In this document: positions 39,572 through 49,312 of the stretch, in pieces
Position numbering within the stretch: position 1 is the first letter of the stretch
Layout of the letters: each line of letters begins with the position of its first letter
DNA from: Sulfuricurvum sp.
GTDB taxonomy: Bacteria > Campylobacterota > Campylobacteria > Campylobacterales > Sulfurimonadaceae
NCBI RefSeq assembly: GCF_028713855.1
Contig: NZ_JAQTNN010000012.1
Span: 30,996-94,995, forward strand
Direction of reading: 5' to 3'
DNA: 64,000 nucleotides
Notes under the pieces: model-generated
What the model saw: the letters and a program-made list of their open reading frames with translations, nothing else
The model's database searches: none
Told to the model about the DNA's origin: nothing
Made by a program: the position numbers and the translations under genes

Positions 39572-40421
39572 ACCAAAACCCAAATGGCTACGCAAAAAGA
39601 TACTGCTTAGCAGTCTGAATGAGGTCGAATCACTTTTGGATCAGGGAAAGGTACACACTGTCTGCCAAGAAGCAATGTGTCCTAACATCGGAGAGTGCTT
39701 TACCCAACGAGTCGCCACATTTATGTTACTGGGGACACACTGTACCCGTGCCTGTACCTTTTGTACTGTATCCAAAGGAAAACCGACAGCACCGGATAGA
39801 GATGAACCCGTGCAGGTTGCTGAGACGATTAAGAAACTTGGGCTGAAACATGTCGTGATTACCAGTGTGACTCGTGATGATCTTAGTGACGGCGGAGCAG
39901 GACACTTTTGTGAAACCGTACATGCCATTAAAGCGTTGGATAAATCGATTAGTATCGAGCTATTAATACCAGATTTACACGAAAATGAGGTGGCTCTAAA
40001 GCAAATAGCTCTCAGCGGAGCCGAGATCATCGGCCATAATATGGAAACGGTGCCGCGTCTTTATCATATTCGACGCGGAGCAGAGTATGATCGCTCACTG
40101 CGAGTGCTGGAAAAACTGCATCTTTTCAATCCATCAATCGCTACAAAAAGCGGTATTATGCTCGGATTAGGTGAGAGAGAGGATGAGGTACTGGAACTGA
40201 TGAAAGACCTTTTAGGTGTTGGATGCCGTCTTTTAAGTATCGGACAGTATCTATCCCCCTCGGCAGAACATAGCGAAGTGGTAGAATATGTAGATCCGAA
40301 GCAGTTTGATCAGTTACGGCGCATCGGAAGGGAGATGGGATTTAACTACATCAAAAGTTCCCCCTACACACGCAGCAGCTACATGGCGCATGAATACCTG
40401 ATATCAGGATCATCTTACTAG
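39555..40421 (+). CDS. lipA: Lipoyl synthase
   Basis: CPNIGECF, GTHCTRACTFCTVSKG, HNMETVPRLY, SSPYTRSSYMAHE. Confidence 0.95.
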   Translation: MQKPFKPKPKWLRKKILLSSLNEVESLLDQGKVHTVCQEAMCPNIGECFTQRVATFMLLGTHCTRACTFCTVSKGKPTAPDRDEPVQVAETIKKLGLKHVVITSVTRDDLSDGGAGHFCETVHAIKALDKSISIELLIPDLHENEVALKQIALSGAEIIGHNMETVPRLYHIRRGAEYDRSLRVLEKLHLFNPSIATKSGIMLGLGEREDEVLELMKDLLGVGCRLLSIGQYLSPSAEHSEVVEYVDPKQFDQLRRIGREMGFNYIKSSPYTRSSYMAHEYLISGSSY

Positions 40422-40433
40422 AAAGGACTTAAT

Positions 40434-41780
40434 ATGAAACAATATGATATTGTTGTGATCGGTGCCGGTCCCGGAGGCTATGAGTCGGCATTGGAACTCG
40501 CCCGATCCGGTATGAAAACTTTACTGATCGAGCGAACCAAAGAACGCATCGGCGGAACATGTCTGAACGAGGGATGCATACCGACAAAAAATTATCTATC
40601 GGGTGCGGCATATGCCTCGAAAGCCTCCTATTTTAACGATTGCGGTATCGTATTGGAAATCAAAGGACTGAATTTAGAGCGTTTGGAAGAGAAAACCATT
40701 ATGCTCAAAAATGAGATAAGAACAGGTGTCATGTGGCTTTTAGAGCAGGCTGGGGTTGAAATACTGTATGGAACGGCAGCGTTTGTTGATGAACATACGG
40801 TGGATGTTTCGGGTGAGCAAATCCGGTTCGATAAATGTATTATTGCAACAGGTTCGCAGACCAAAACCATAGAGCAGTTACCGCAAGACGGGAAACGAAT
40901 ACTCTCCAGCCGCGATATATTTGAATTAAAAACGTTACCCTCATCCATAGCGATTGTCGGAGGCGGTCCGATCGGATGTGAATTTGCGACATTTTTCAGC
41001 GCTTTTGGAGTATCGGTAACAGTAATTGTTCGCGGAACCCAATTACTCTCCGGTGAAGATGAGGAGGTTGCCAAAGCCCTTTTGCGTGCTTTTAAAAAGC
41101 GAAATATCAATGTGATGACCTCCACCATTATCAACAAAGCCGTTGTGGGTGAGGGTGGAGTGGAGTTAGTGCTCGCAGGGGAGGGTGACGTACGAATGAC
41201 GTGCGATATCGTTCTTTGCGCCACAGGACGAATCCCTTATACCGAAGCTCTTTCCCCTGAAAAAGCCGGAGTCAGGTTGAATGACCAAGGATTTATCGAG
41301 GTTAATAAGGCCTTTCAAACGACCCAAAAACATATTTATGCGGTCGGTGACTGTATTAATACGCCCGCATTCGCCCATACGGCATACACAGAAGCTCATA
41401 TCGCTGCACACAACTTGGTTCACGGAAGTATGGATAGCAATAATCATCTTACCCCTTATACTATTTTTACCGATCCCCAAATCGCTAGCTGCGGTCTGCA
41501 AGAGAGAGAGGCTAAAGCACAAGGGCGAGCCGTAATAATCAAAAAAGCTTTTTTTAAAACCAATGCAAAAGCCAAAATAGCCGGAGACGATTCGGGATTT
41601 GCCAAATTGATTGTTTGTGCTGATAGCGGAATTATTTTAGGTGCGACTATTATCGGAGTTGAAGCAACAGAGATTATTCATGAGCTCATCGTGGCGATTG
41701 AAAAAGAGATGAGAGCTGATGATTTAAGTGCAGTCATACATGCTCATCCCACCATTTCAGAGATTATTAGACTCTTGTAA
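40434..41780 (+). CDS. lpdA: Dihydrolipoyl dehydrogenase (E3)
   Basis: VIGAGPGGYESALELAR, GGTCLNEGCIPTKNYL, AIVGGGPIGCEFA, HAHPTISE. Confidence 0.93.
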   Translation: MKQYDIVVIGAGPGGYESALELARSGMKTLLIERTKERIGGTCLNEGCIPTKNYLSGAAYASKASYFNDCGIVLEIKGLNLERLEEKTIMLKNEIRTGVMWLLEQAGVEILYGTAAFVDEHTVDVSGEQIRFDKCIIATGSQTKTIEQLPQDGKRILSSRDIFELKTLPSSIAIVGGGPIGCEFATFFSAFGVSVTVIVRGTQLLSGEDEEVAKALLRAFKKRNINVMTSTIINKAVVGEGGVELVLAGEGDVRMTCDIVLCATGRIPYTEALSPEKAGVRLNDQGFIEVNKAFQTTQKHIYAVGDCINTPAFAHTAYTEAHIAAHNLVHGSMDSNNHLTPYTIFTDPQIASCGLQEREAKAQGRAVIIKKAFFKTNAKAKIAGDDSGFAKLIVCADSGIILGATIIGVEATEIIHELIVAIEKEMRADDLSAVIHAHPTISEIIRLL

Positions 41781-41782
41781 AA

Positions 41783-41803
41783 GCGAAGCACAATCTGCTT
41801 CGC
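41783..41803. terminator. Bidirectional hairpin GCGAAGCA-CAATC-TGCTTCGC between convergent genes
   Basis: 8-bp perfect stem, 5-nt loop. Confidence 0.7.
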
Positions 41804-41812
41804 CTAATTTGA

Positions 41813-42235
41813 CTAAAAATGAGAGAGGAGATCTTCTACCGGACATTTGACCAGATCGACAGCTATATTTTTAGCCAAAGCTTTTTGAGCAGTATCAGAG
41901 AGGGCTGCCGTCAGCTCTTTATGATGTTTTGCAGGGAATGCGAGATAGCAGGAATCTTCCGCAGCATCCGCGAGAAATGCTGATATGTCATCTGCAATTT
42001 GCTGAATCAAACGCTGTTCCAACTCATGCTCACTTCCATGATCATCACCGCTTTCGTGTCCGAACCGCCCTCGCTCATCACTGAGGGTTTCACTCATCGT
42101 TTCGCGTCCTTCGATGTAATCGATATCATTTACAAGTTCCAAATGATAGCGGTTGGTTTCGGTAATCAACTGAACTTTATAACTTTTCAGTTCCCCCATA
42201 TCTGCAACGATTATAAGTTTGCCATTATGTGTCAT
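41813..42235 (-). CDS. Host attachment protein family (PF10116-like)
   Basis: LIIVADMGELKSYKV ... FLADAAEDSCYLAFPAKHHKELTAAL ... NIAVDLVKCPVEDLLSHF. Confidence 0.75.
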   Translation of the reverse strand: MTHNGKLIIVADMGELKSYKVQLITETNRYHLELVNDIDYIEGRETMSETLSDERGRFGHESGDDHGSEHELEQRLIQQIADDISAFLADAAEDSCYLAFPAKHHKELTAALSDTAQKALAKNIAVDLVKCPVEDLLSHF

Positions 42236-42370
42236 AACGTACTCCTTGAGATTCGAAGATTATAATAGTGATTCACATTTAATAGTACTCCTAGTATCTT
42301 AAAAAAAAGATTATAGGATTGATAGAGAATTGCTTTATAATAGCGTCACTAAATAGAGAGGAAATTATTG

Positions 42371-43195
42371 ATGGATCAACAACTAGCCTATTTCAATCGG
42401 TTTTACGTGAAAGCGATCGATTTTTTAGCTAACTATAGTTTTCAAATTATTGGAGCGCTGATCATTGTAACGATCGGCTGGTTTCTGTCGAAATACGTTT
42501 TCAATGTTCTTATCAAATTTTTTCATCAGCATGATTTTGATCCTACCCTGAGTAAATTTACCGCTAACGGCATACGAATATTGATCTTTGGGGCGATGCT
42601 GGTTGTTGCTATAGGAAAATTGGGAATATCTATTGCACCCTTTATTGCGGCAGTCGGTGCGGTTTTTTTAACGGCAGGTTTGGCGATTCAGGGAAGCGTT
42701 GCCAACTATGCCGCCGGAATTTCACTCATCATCACCCGTCCGTTTAAAATCGGAGATACGATTTTGATCAACAAAGTGTATGGCGAAGTCGAAGAGATCC
42801 GCCTCGCCTATACAACGCTTCGAACGGAAGATGAAGAGTTGATTACGGTTCCGAACAAAAATATGATCGGTGAAGTGATCGTCAACTCATTCAAATACCG
42901 TATCGTCGAGTCGAGTGTCGGTATCTCCTATAATGACGATGCCGAAAAAGCAATCGATATTATCCGTGAAGTGATTGAAGGGCTTGAAAACATCTCCAGC
43001 GAAACAAAAGCGATCATCGGGATTGAAAAATTCGGTGAAAGTGCTATAGAGATTGGCGTCCGTTATTGGGTGCCGACCCGTAATTATTTCAAGATACAAT
43101 ACGAGGCAAATATGGCCATCTATAAAGCATTGCGAGAAGCAAAGATCACGATTCCCTATCCGCAGAGGGAGATTCGTATGGTTTCACAAAATTAA
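42371..43195 (+). CDS. mscS: Small-conductance mechanosensitive channel (MscS family)
   Basis: AVGAVFLTAGLAIQGSVANYAAGISLIITRPFKIGDTI. Confidence 0.93.
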   Translation: MDQQLAYFNRFYVKAIDFLANYSFQIIGALIIVTIGWFLSKYVFNVLIKFFHQHDFDPTLSKFTANGIRILIFGAMLVVAIGKLGISIAPFIAAVGAVFLTAGLAIQGSVANYAAGISLIITRPFKIGDTILINKVYGEVEEIRLAYTTLRTEDEELITVPNKNMIGEVIVNSFKYRIVESSVGISYNDDAEKAIDIIREVIEGLENISSETKAIIGIEKFGESAIEIGVRYWVPTRNYFKIQYEANMAIYKALREAKITIPYPQREIRMVSQN

Positions 43196-43209
43196 TATGA
43201 GGTATAACA

Positions 43210-43815
43210 ATGAGCGAACGATTTAACCAAGCCGCCGAGGGATGGGATAAAGGCGATATGCGCCAAAATATCGCACATGCGGTATTTCAAACGATTTCAA
43301 ACCGGATTTCTTTATTAAATACGATGCATATTATGGATTTCGGAGCTGGTACCGGACTGCTCAGTTTTAAAATTGCTCAGATGGTTAATACGGTAGTCGG
43401 CGTCGATCTCTCCGAAAAAATGCTTGAACAGTTAGAGAACAAAAACTCTGACAAACTTCGGGTGGAAGCAATCTGTCAAAATATTTGCGAAGAGCCTCTG
43501 CAAAAACAATTTCACGGAATTGTCAGCTCAATGGCAATGCACCACGTCGAAGATACGGCAGATTTATTCAGAGCGTTTCATACGCATCTCAAACGAGACG
43601 GTTTTATTGCTATTGCCGATCTCGAAGCCGAAGACGGGTCTTTTCACTCTCATGGCAACGACGGGGTACACCATTTCGGTTTTGAACGCGATGCATTGCG
43701 TAAAACAATTGAGGAAGCAGGGTTTGAACATGTCCGTTTCCATCATGCGCACACGGTTGAAAAAGAGACTCAAAGCTACCCTATATTCCTCGTAACCGCC
43801 AGTAAAAAATTGTAA
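43210..43815 (+). CDS. Class I SAM-dependent methyltransferase
   Basis: IMDFGAGTGLLSFKIAQM, GVDLSEKMLEQL. Confidence 0.85.
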   Translation: MSERFNQAAEGWDKGDMRQNIAHAVFQTISNRISLLNTMHIMDFGAGTGLLSFKIAQMVNTVVGVDLSEKMLEQLENKNSDKLRVEAICQNICEEPLQKQFHGIVSSMAMHHVEDTADLFRAFHTHLKRDGFIAIADLEAEDGSFHSHGNDGVHHFGFERDALRKTIEEAGFEHVRFHHAHTVEKETQSYPIFLVTASKKL

Positions 43816-43822
43816 TCCTCCG

Positions 43823-43840
43823 CTCGCACGCTTCTTGCAT
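43823..43840 (+). promoter_or_regulatory. Sigma-54 (-24/-12) promoter-like element CTCGCACG-CTTC-TTGCAT upstream of nifE
   Basis: Matches TGGCACGN4TTGC with exact 10-nt spacing between the -24 and -12 dinucleotides; first G of GG is C. Confidence 0.7.
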
Positions 43841-43872
43841 TAAGATGGATACTTAACTCTTAGGAGTATCCG

Positions 43873-45234
43873 ATGGTCAGCCGAGCAAAAATCAAAGAAC
43901 TTATGAACGAGAGCGCTTGCTCTCACAGTAAAGACAAAAAACCGGGAGAAGGGTGTGATAAGCCTAAACCGGGACTTGCCGCAGGGGGATGCGCTTTTGA
44001 CGGTGCTCAAATCTCCCTTTTCCCTTATGCCGATGCCGTACACCTCGTTCACGGCCCTCAAACCTGTCTGGGTTCATCATGGGAAACACGTGAGACAAAA
44101 ACGTCGTACACTGGGCGAGATCATACGCAAATGGGATTTACGACAGGAATCAATACCAATGATGTCATCTTCGGCGGGGATAAGCGGCTGGGTGATTCGA
44201 TCGATTATGTCATGGAGCATTACAAACCCGAAGCGATTTTTGTCTATTCGACGTGTGTGACTGCGTTGATGGGGGATGATATCGACATGACCTGCAAACT
44301 GGGTGCGGAAAAACACGGAGTACCTGTTGTCCCCGTTCATGCTGCCGGATTTGTAGGGAGTAAAAACCTAGGTTCTCGTCTTGCAGGCGAAGCGGTATTG
44401 GAACATCTTATCGGTACCAAAGAACCAGAGTTTACGACTCCGTATGATATTAACCTGATCGGAGATTACAACGTTACCGGAGATATGTGGCAATATTTGC
44501 CGCTCTTTGAAAAAATCGGCATTCGAGTCCTGAGCTCCATGAGCGGAGACGGGCGTGTCGGTGATATCCGCTGTGCTCATAGAGCGAAACTGAATGTTAT
44601 CGTCTGCGCTAAATCACTCATCACATTGACACGCAAGATGCAGGAACAATACGGTATTCCTTGGATATCGGTATCCTTTTACGGCAAACGTGACACCACT
44701 TTCGCAATTCGTGAAATTGTTACCGCCTTGGGCGACCCGGAACTCATAGCACGTGCCGAAACGGTGATTGCGGAAGCGGAAGCGGATCTCGAAGCGGCAC
44801 TTATACCGTATCGTGCAATGTTTGCGGGGAAAAAAGCAGTTCTCAATACCGGAGGAAATAAAGCGTGGTCAATCGCTTCGGGATTACAAGATTTGGGGAT
44901 TGAAGTTGTCGCTACCAGCGTGGCTAAATCGACTCAGGATGATATCGATAAAGCACGTGAATATCTCGGAGAAAACGGTGTTTTGATGACGAAACCCGCC
45001 TCTGAACAAGGCAAGATAATCGATTCGACTGGAGCACATATCCTCCTAGCCGGAGGGAGAAGCCTCTACACCGCCATCAAGAAAAAAATCTCGTTTATCG
45101 ACGTCAATCAGGAGAAAAAAACGAGCTACGGCGGTTACAACGGACTGCTTAATCTCGCCGAGGATTTAAAATACGCATTTCGCAATCCGGTATTTGCCAA
45201 TGTCGGAAAACCGGCGCCGTGGGAGGTGGGATAA
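43873..45234 (+). CDS. nifE: Nitrogenase FeMo-cofactor biosynthesis protein NifE
   Basis: GGCAFDGAQISLFPYADAVHLVHGPQTCLGSSWETR. Confidence 0.95.
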   Translation: MVSRAKIKELMNESACSHSKDKKPGEGCDKPKPGLAAGGCAFDGAQISLFPYADAVHLVHGPQTCLGSSWETRETKTSYTGRDHTQMGFTTGINTNDVIFGGDKRLGDSIDYVMEHYKPEAIFVYSTCVTALMGDDIDMTCKLGAEKHGVPVVPVHAAGFVGSKNLGSRLAGEAVLEHLIGTKEPEFTTPYDINLIGDYNVTGDMWQYLPLFEKIGIRVLSSMSGDGRVGDIRCAHRAKLNVIVCAKSLITLTRKMQEQYGIPWISVSFYGKRDTTFAIREIVTALGDPELIARAETVIAEAEADLEAALIPYRAMFAGKKAVLNTGGNKAWSIASGLQDLGIEVVATSVAKSTQDDIDKAREYLGENGVLMTKPASEQGKIIDSTGAHILLAGGRSLYTAIKKKISFIDVNQEKKTSYGGYNGLLNLAEDLKYAFRNPVFANVGKPAPWEVG

Positions 45235-46532
45235 TGGAATTCTCCCTTTCCCGCCACGAGCACAAACCTCTTCAAGTCAACCCGATCAAGCACTCTCAGC
45301 CGATGGGTGCAACCCTCGCATATCTGGGGGTAAAAGACTGTATGCCGCTTATGCACAGCGCTCAAGGGTGTGCCTCGTATACCAAAGTCTTTTTTACACG
45401 CCATTTTAACGAACCGATCGCGATCAACAACACTTCGGTGAGCGACATCACCGCTGTTCTCGATGGTGGGGATTACTCGATCCTTATGGCAATTGAAAAT
45501 ATTCAGAACAAAGAGAAAAATCTCAAACCTTCGATGATCGGTTTGCATACGACGGGTCTGACCGAGACCAAAGGGGATGATGTTCGCGGAGTCGGAATGC
45601 ACATCGAAATCCCCTATGTGTTCGTTAATACTCCCGATTACGAGGGTGGGATGGAGAGCGGATGGGCTCTTACTGTTACTGCTATGATCGAACAACTTAC
45701 CGTTGCCGCTACCGAAGTAAAAACCAACAAACTTGTCTTTTTACCGCATTTGAGTATGCAGCCTATCGAGGTGGAAAAGATCAAATGTTTGTGTGAAGAT
45801 TTCGGTTTTGAGACTTACGCACTTCCTGATCTTTCTACCTCATTGGATGGGTATTGGGAAGCAGGGCAGGGGAAATTGGCTAACGGAGGAATCACCGTCG
45901 ATCAGATCCGAGATTTGGCTACTTCTTCTATTGTAATTAGCATTGGTGCTTCGATGAAAAAATCGGCTTTAGCCTTACAAAAAAAGAATCCGCTTATAGA
46001 ACATCTTCATTTTGATCATCTGATGGGATTGGATGGGTGCGACAATTTTGTAGCGGCATTGATGGAAATACGACACACAGACCCTAAACCGTTAATGAAA
46101 CGATGGCGTTCACGTCTGCAAGATGCGATGTTGGATTCCCATTTTCTAATTGGAAGCTCCCATTTTGTCGTTACCGGTGAGCCGGATATGTTAGCCGGAA
46201 TCTGTGCATTGCTTCGCAGTGTCGGCGGAACCATTGATGCGGCGATTTCTACGACGTTTAGCGATGTTCTCCATACCATCGAAGCGGAAAAAGTATTTGT
46301 CGGAGATTTGGAAGATGCACGCGGTTTCTTTGAACATGCGGATATGGTTATCAGTAATTTTCATGCAGAACGAATCTTGCATATGTATCACAATACGGCA
46401 CTCGTTATCCGCGGTTTCCCTAATTATGAAGAGTTAGGGAATCAGCTTAAAAGCGATCAGTTGTATGAGGGCAGTACTTATTTTTTATTTGAGATAGCAA
46501 ATTCATTGAGAAAGGTCAAACATGAACACTAA
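45234..46532 (+). CDS. nifN: Nitrogenase FeMo-cofactor biosynthesis protein NifN
   Basis: PIKHSQPMGATLAYLGVKDCMPLMHSAQGCASYTKVFFTRHFNEPI; TAATG coupling with nifE. Confidence 0.95.
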   Translation: MEFSLSRHEHKPLQVNPIKHSQPMGATLAYLGVKDCMPLMHSAQGCASYTKVFFTRHFNEPIAINNTSVSDITAVLDGGDYSILMAIENIQNKEKNLKPSMIGLHTTGLTETKGDDVRGVGMHIEIPYVFVNTPDYEGGMESGWALTVTAMIEQLTVAATEVKTNKLVFLPHLSMQPIEVEKIKCLCEDFGFETYALPDLSTSLDGYWEAGQGKLANGGITVDQIRDLATSSIVISIGASMKKSALALQKKNPLIEHLHFDHLMGLDGCDNFVAALMEIRHTDPKPLMKRWRSRLQDAMLDSHFLIGSSHFVVTGEPDMLAGICALLRSVGGTIDAAISTTFSDVLHTIEAEKVFVGDLEDARGFFEHADMVISNFHAERILHMYHNTALVIRGFPNYEELGNQLKSDQLYEGSTYFLFEIANSLRKVKHEH

Positions 46533-46974
46533 AATCACAATAGAGGGGAATGGAACCATGGATAATGCGATGAAAGTCGCTTTCGCGACCAAAGATATGG
46601 AAGAGATTAACGCCCACTTCGGCGGAGCGAGAGAGTTTGTTGTCTATAACGTTTCTAAAGACGGATTTTCCCTCTCCGAGGTTATCAAAACCGATACATC
46701 TGAACTCGAAGATGATGACAAAACAGATTTTCGTGTTCGTGCTCTCAAAGGGGTAAACATCATGTATTGTGAGAGTATCGGCGGTACGGCTGCGGCAAAA
46801 GTAATTCGAGCAGGAATCCACCCGATGAAAGTGAATGAGCCGACATTGATCGAGGATATTCTCAAAACATTAGTAGAAATGATTAATGGAAATCCTCCGC
46901 CGTGGATTAAAAATATCATTCAAATGAAAACCGAACACGATGTTCGACAAGACCGATGGGCAGAAGGGGAATAA
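46522..46974 (+). CDS. nifX: NifX family protein
   Basis: MKVAFATKDMEEINAHFGGAREFVVYNV; GTAAAKVIRAGIHPMKV; position after nifN. Confidence 0.92.
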   Translation: MNTKITIEGNGTMDNAMKVAFATKDMEEINAHFGGAREFVVYNVSKDGFSLSEVIKTDTSELEDDDKTDFRVRALKGVNIMYCESIGGTAAAKVIRAGIHPMKVNEPTLIEDILKTLVEMINGNPPPWIKNIIQMKTEHDVRQDRWAEGE

Positions 46975-46979
46975 TTATT

Positions 46980-47432
46980 ATGGAAGCAGAAAAAGTAATG
47001 AATGAATTTGGAACAGAGTTAATACGTCAAATCCGGGCACTCGATCAGTTCGGGAATTGGTCACGAATCAGTGATGAAGAGCTATTAATCAAAAAGTACG
47101 TCAAAACCAAAGAGGATCTCAAAGCTATTCCTCTTATTGCAGATATTGATGAGATGCTCACCAACGATATCAAAATGATCTATAAAGCAATCGCATTAGC
47201 GTTCGAACGTAAAACAGGTGTGGTATGCAATGTCATCATGGAAATGAGTCATGAAGGATTCGGTCGATGTGCGGTTATAGCGGATCGCATCTGCATCGTA
47301 GACAAATATTTCAAAGATGCACACCGTTTCGGTTTTCGTACGTATGAAGCATTGTTTGAAGATGGTGATAAACATCTCGCCAACGCAATCGCAACGTATG
47401 AACAATATAAACCATGCAATAAACAAGGATAA
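46980..47432 (+). CDS. NifX-associated nitrogen fixation protein (DUF269)
   Basis: FGTELIRQIRALDQFGNW; VMEMSHEGFGRCAVI; position after nifX. Confidence 0.88.
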   Translation: MEAEKVMNEFGTELIRQIRALDQFGNWSRISDEELLIKKYVKTKEDLKAIPLIADIDEMLTNDIKMIYKAIALAFERKTGVVCNVIMEMSHEGFGRCAVIADRICIVDKYFKDAHRFGFRTYEALFEDGDKHLANAIATYEQYKPCNKQG

Positions 47433-47443
47433 GGAGTCCAAAC

Positions 47444-47959
47444 ATGTCAAAAGTCGGTATTTTTTTCGGTAGCAGCAGCGGTGTCACACGGGGTGCGGCA
47501 GAACTTCTTGCAGATGAGTTAAAAGGTTCAGAACTCATCGATATGGAAGAAGATTTTGATGGTATTGAACAGTTTGAGGATTTCGATGTATTGATTCTCG
47601 GTTCATCAACATGGGGGCAAGGTGATCCTCAGCGTGACTGGGTTGATCCATTATACGATTTGAGCAATGATCGTCCCGATTTAGAAGGTAAAAAAGTTGC
47701 CTTCTTCGGTGCAGGTGACCAAAAAACACATGGAGAACACTTTTTAAGTGCTCTTGGAAAAATGCATGATTTGTTTACCTCTCTGGGTGCAAGTGCATAC
47801 GGATTTACATCAACCAACGGATACGATTATGAACATTCGTTAGCTGAACGTGAGGGAAAATTCTGCGGATTAGGGATTGATGATGTCAATCAGGAAGATT
47901 TGACCGAAGATCGTGTCAAAGAGTGGGCCAGTCAGCTGAAAAACGAGATGGGACTGTAG
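47444..47959 (+). CDS. nifF: Flavodoxin (NifF-like)
   Basis: KVGIFFGSSSGVTRGAAELLA, LILGSSTWGQGDPQRDW, GLGIDDVNQEDLTEDRVKEWASQLK. Confidence 0.88.
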   Translation: MSKVGIFFGSSSGVTRGAAELLADELKGSELIDMEEDFDGIEQFEDFDVLILGSSTWGQGDPQRDWVDPLYDLSNDRPDLEGKKVAFFGAGDQKTHGEHFLSALGKMHDLFTSLGASAYGFTSTNGYDYEHSLAEREGKFCGLGIDDVNQEDLTEDRVKEWASQLKNEMGL

Positions 47960-47998
47960 AGTCAAAATTGCATTACGAGTAACAATAAGGAGCATAGG

Positions 47999-48373
47999 AT
48001 GGGAACATTAACCGAATTTCAAAAAATTACCGATACCGAAGATTTTTTCGAGTTTTTTGATCTGGAGTACGATGAGCGTCTAGTAAACGCAAAACGATTT
48101 CATATCATGAAAAAATTTGGAGAATTGGTCGATAAGTCCAAAGGTCACGATATGGGCAGTGATGCAAAATTGCTTGAGTTCTATAAATTTGCCCTTATTA
48201 CGGTCTACAAAAACTTTGAGAACGGCTATAGCCCATCAGCTGCTGACGTCTGGGAAATGTTTGATAAACCCAGCGCTTGCGGAACCTGTTCTACATCGAG
48301 CAGCTGTAATGATGTAGAGGAGGTCAGTCATGGAGTCCACGCCTGTACAAGCCAAGCAACCATCAGCTTCTGA
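47999..48373 (+). CDS. nifW: Nitrogenase-stabilizing/protective protein NifW, with Cys-rich C-terminal tail
   Basis: EDFFEFFDLEYDERLVNAKRFHIMKKFGE...YKNFENGYSPSAADVWEMFDKP. Confidence 0.8.
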   Translation: MGTLTEFQKITDTEDFFEFFDLEYDERLVNAKRFHIMKKFGELVDKSKGHDMGSDAKLLEFYKFALITVYKNFENGYSPSAADVWEMFDKPSACGTCSTSSSCNDVEEVSHGVHACTSQATISF

Positions 48374-48836
48374 TTTTTTGGAACAAACGGCTGATTCGGC
48401 ACAAGCTGATTTAGAATCGTCTGAGCGCGACAGCGAAACAATGCCGATTAACAATGAGGCACGTAAAACAAACCTCTACAAGATGTCGACCAAAGATGAG
48501 ATTCTCTCGGTATTTCGAATAGGAGAACGCGTTCGACTGGTAAAAGCGATACGAAATGACGGAACCTATCCTCATGCTCGTGTTGGTGATGTATTGGTAG
48601 ACGCCGGGTCTGAAGGGTATGTTCGTAAAATCGGCGATTTTTTACAGACCATACGGGTTTACGAAGTCAACTTTATCGAAGAAGGATTGACATTCGGATG
48701 CCGAGAAGCAGAGTTGGAAAGTGCCCTCGAAGATGACGGTTATGATGAAGTTGCCGAAGAGTTGAAATGGCTCAAAGAACACCGTGCTGCGCGAGCTGCT
48801 GAAAAAGCAGCGCAATCTCAAGAAGAGGGGGAGTAA
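48330..48836 (+). CDS. nifZ: NifZ-domain protein with ~50-aa N-terminal extension
   Basis: FRIGERVRLVKAIRNDGTYPHARVGDVLVDAGSEGYVRKIGDFLQTIRVYEVNFIE; strong RBS (gaggagg) just upstream of 48330 inside nifW. Confidence 0.82.
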   Translation: MESTPVQAKQPSASDFLEQTADSAQADLESSERDSETMPINNEARKTNLYKMSTKDEILSVFRIGERVRLVKAIRNDGTYPHARVGDVLVDAGSEGYVRKIGDFLQTIRVYEVNFIEEGLTFGCREAELESALEDDGYDEVAEELKWLKEHRAARAAEKAAQSQEEGE

Positions 48837-48918
48837 TCTACACTTTTTGAGATTTGTGCATACTGTATTTGATATGAAGTCATGAGCATATCGTACGGGA
48901 ATTATGAGGAGGTTCAAG

Positions 48919-49302
48919 ATGGTCAGTGTAATTTTTTGCGGTTTCGGTGAAAAGCAAGACAAACGTGTTTATGCTAAAACCGGTGACGTACTATTGCGTG
49001 TTGCTCAAAGTAACGGTATTTCTATTCCATCGGATTGTAAAGACGGAATGTGTGCCAGCTGTGCAGTACGTGTTGAAGAAATATCAAATGATGAAAAAAT
49101 CGATTCAACAACCGAAGATTACTCATCTAAGGGACAAGCAGTTTATATGGATGATAAAGAGCTTGAAACTTTGATACAAATGGGCGCTATCAATAAAAAA
49201 GAAGCTGAAATCGCTCAACAATACAATCGTCCGACTCCGGTACGTTTGGCTTGTCAATGTGCGATCAAAAATACTTCTATATTGGTAAAACCATTTAACT
49301 GA
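48919..49302 (+). CDS. 2Fe-2S ferredoxin
   Basis: SIPSDCKDGMCASCAVRVEE ... LACQC. Confidence 0.88.
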   Translation: MVSVIFCGFGEKQDKRVYAKTGDVLLRVAQSNGISIPSDCKDGMCASCAVRVEEISNDEKIDSTTEDYSSKGQAVYMDDKELETLIQMGAINKKEAEIAQQYNRPTPVRLACQCAIKNTSILVKPFN

Positions 49303-49312
49303 TTCGTGGTGG

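Noticed and set aside
40628-41224. 198-aa minus ORF opposite lpdA
   Set aside because: Antisense to the conserved dihydrolipoyl dehydrogenase; no domain.
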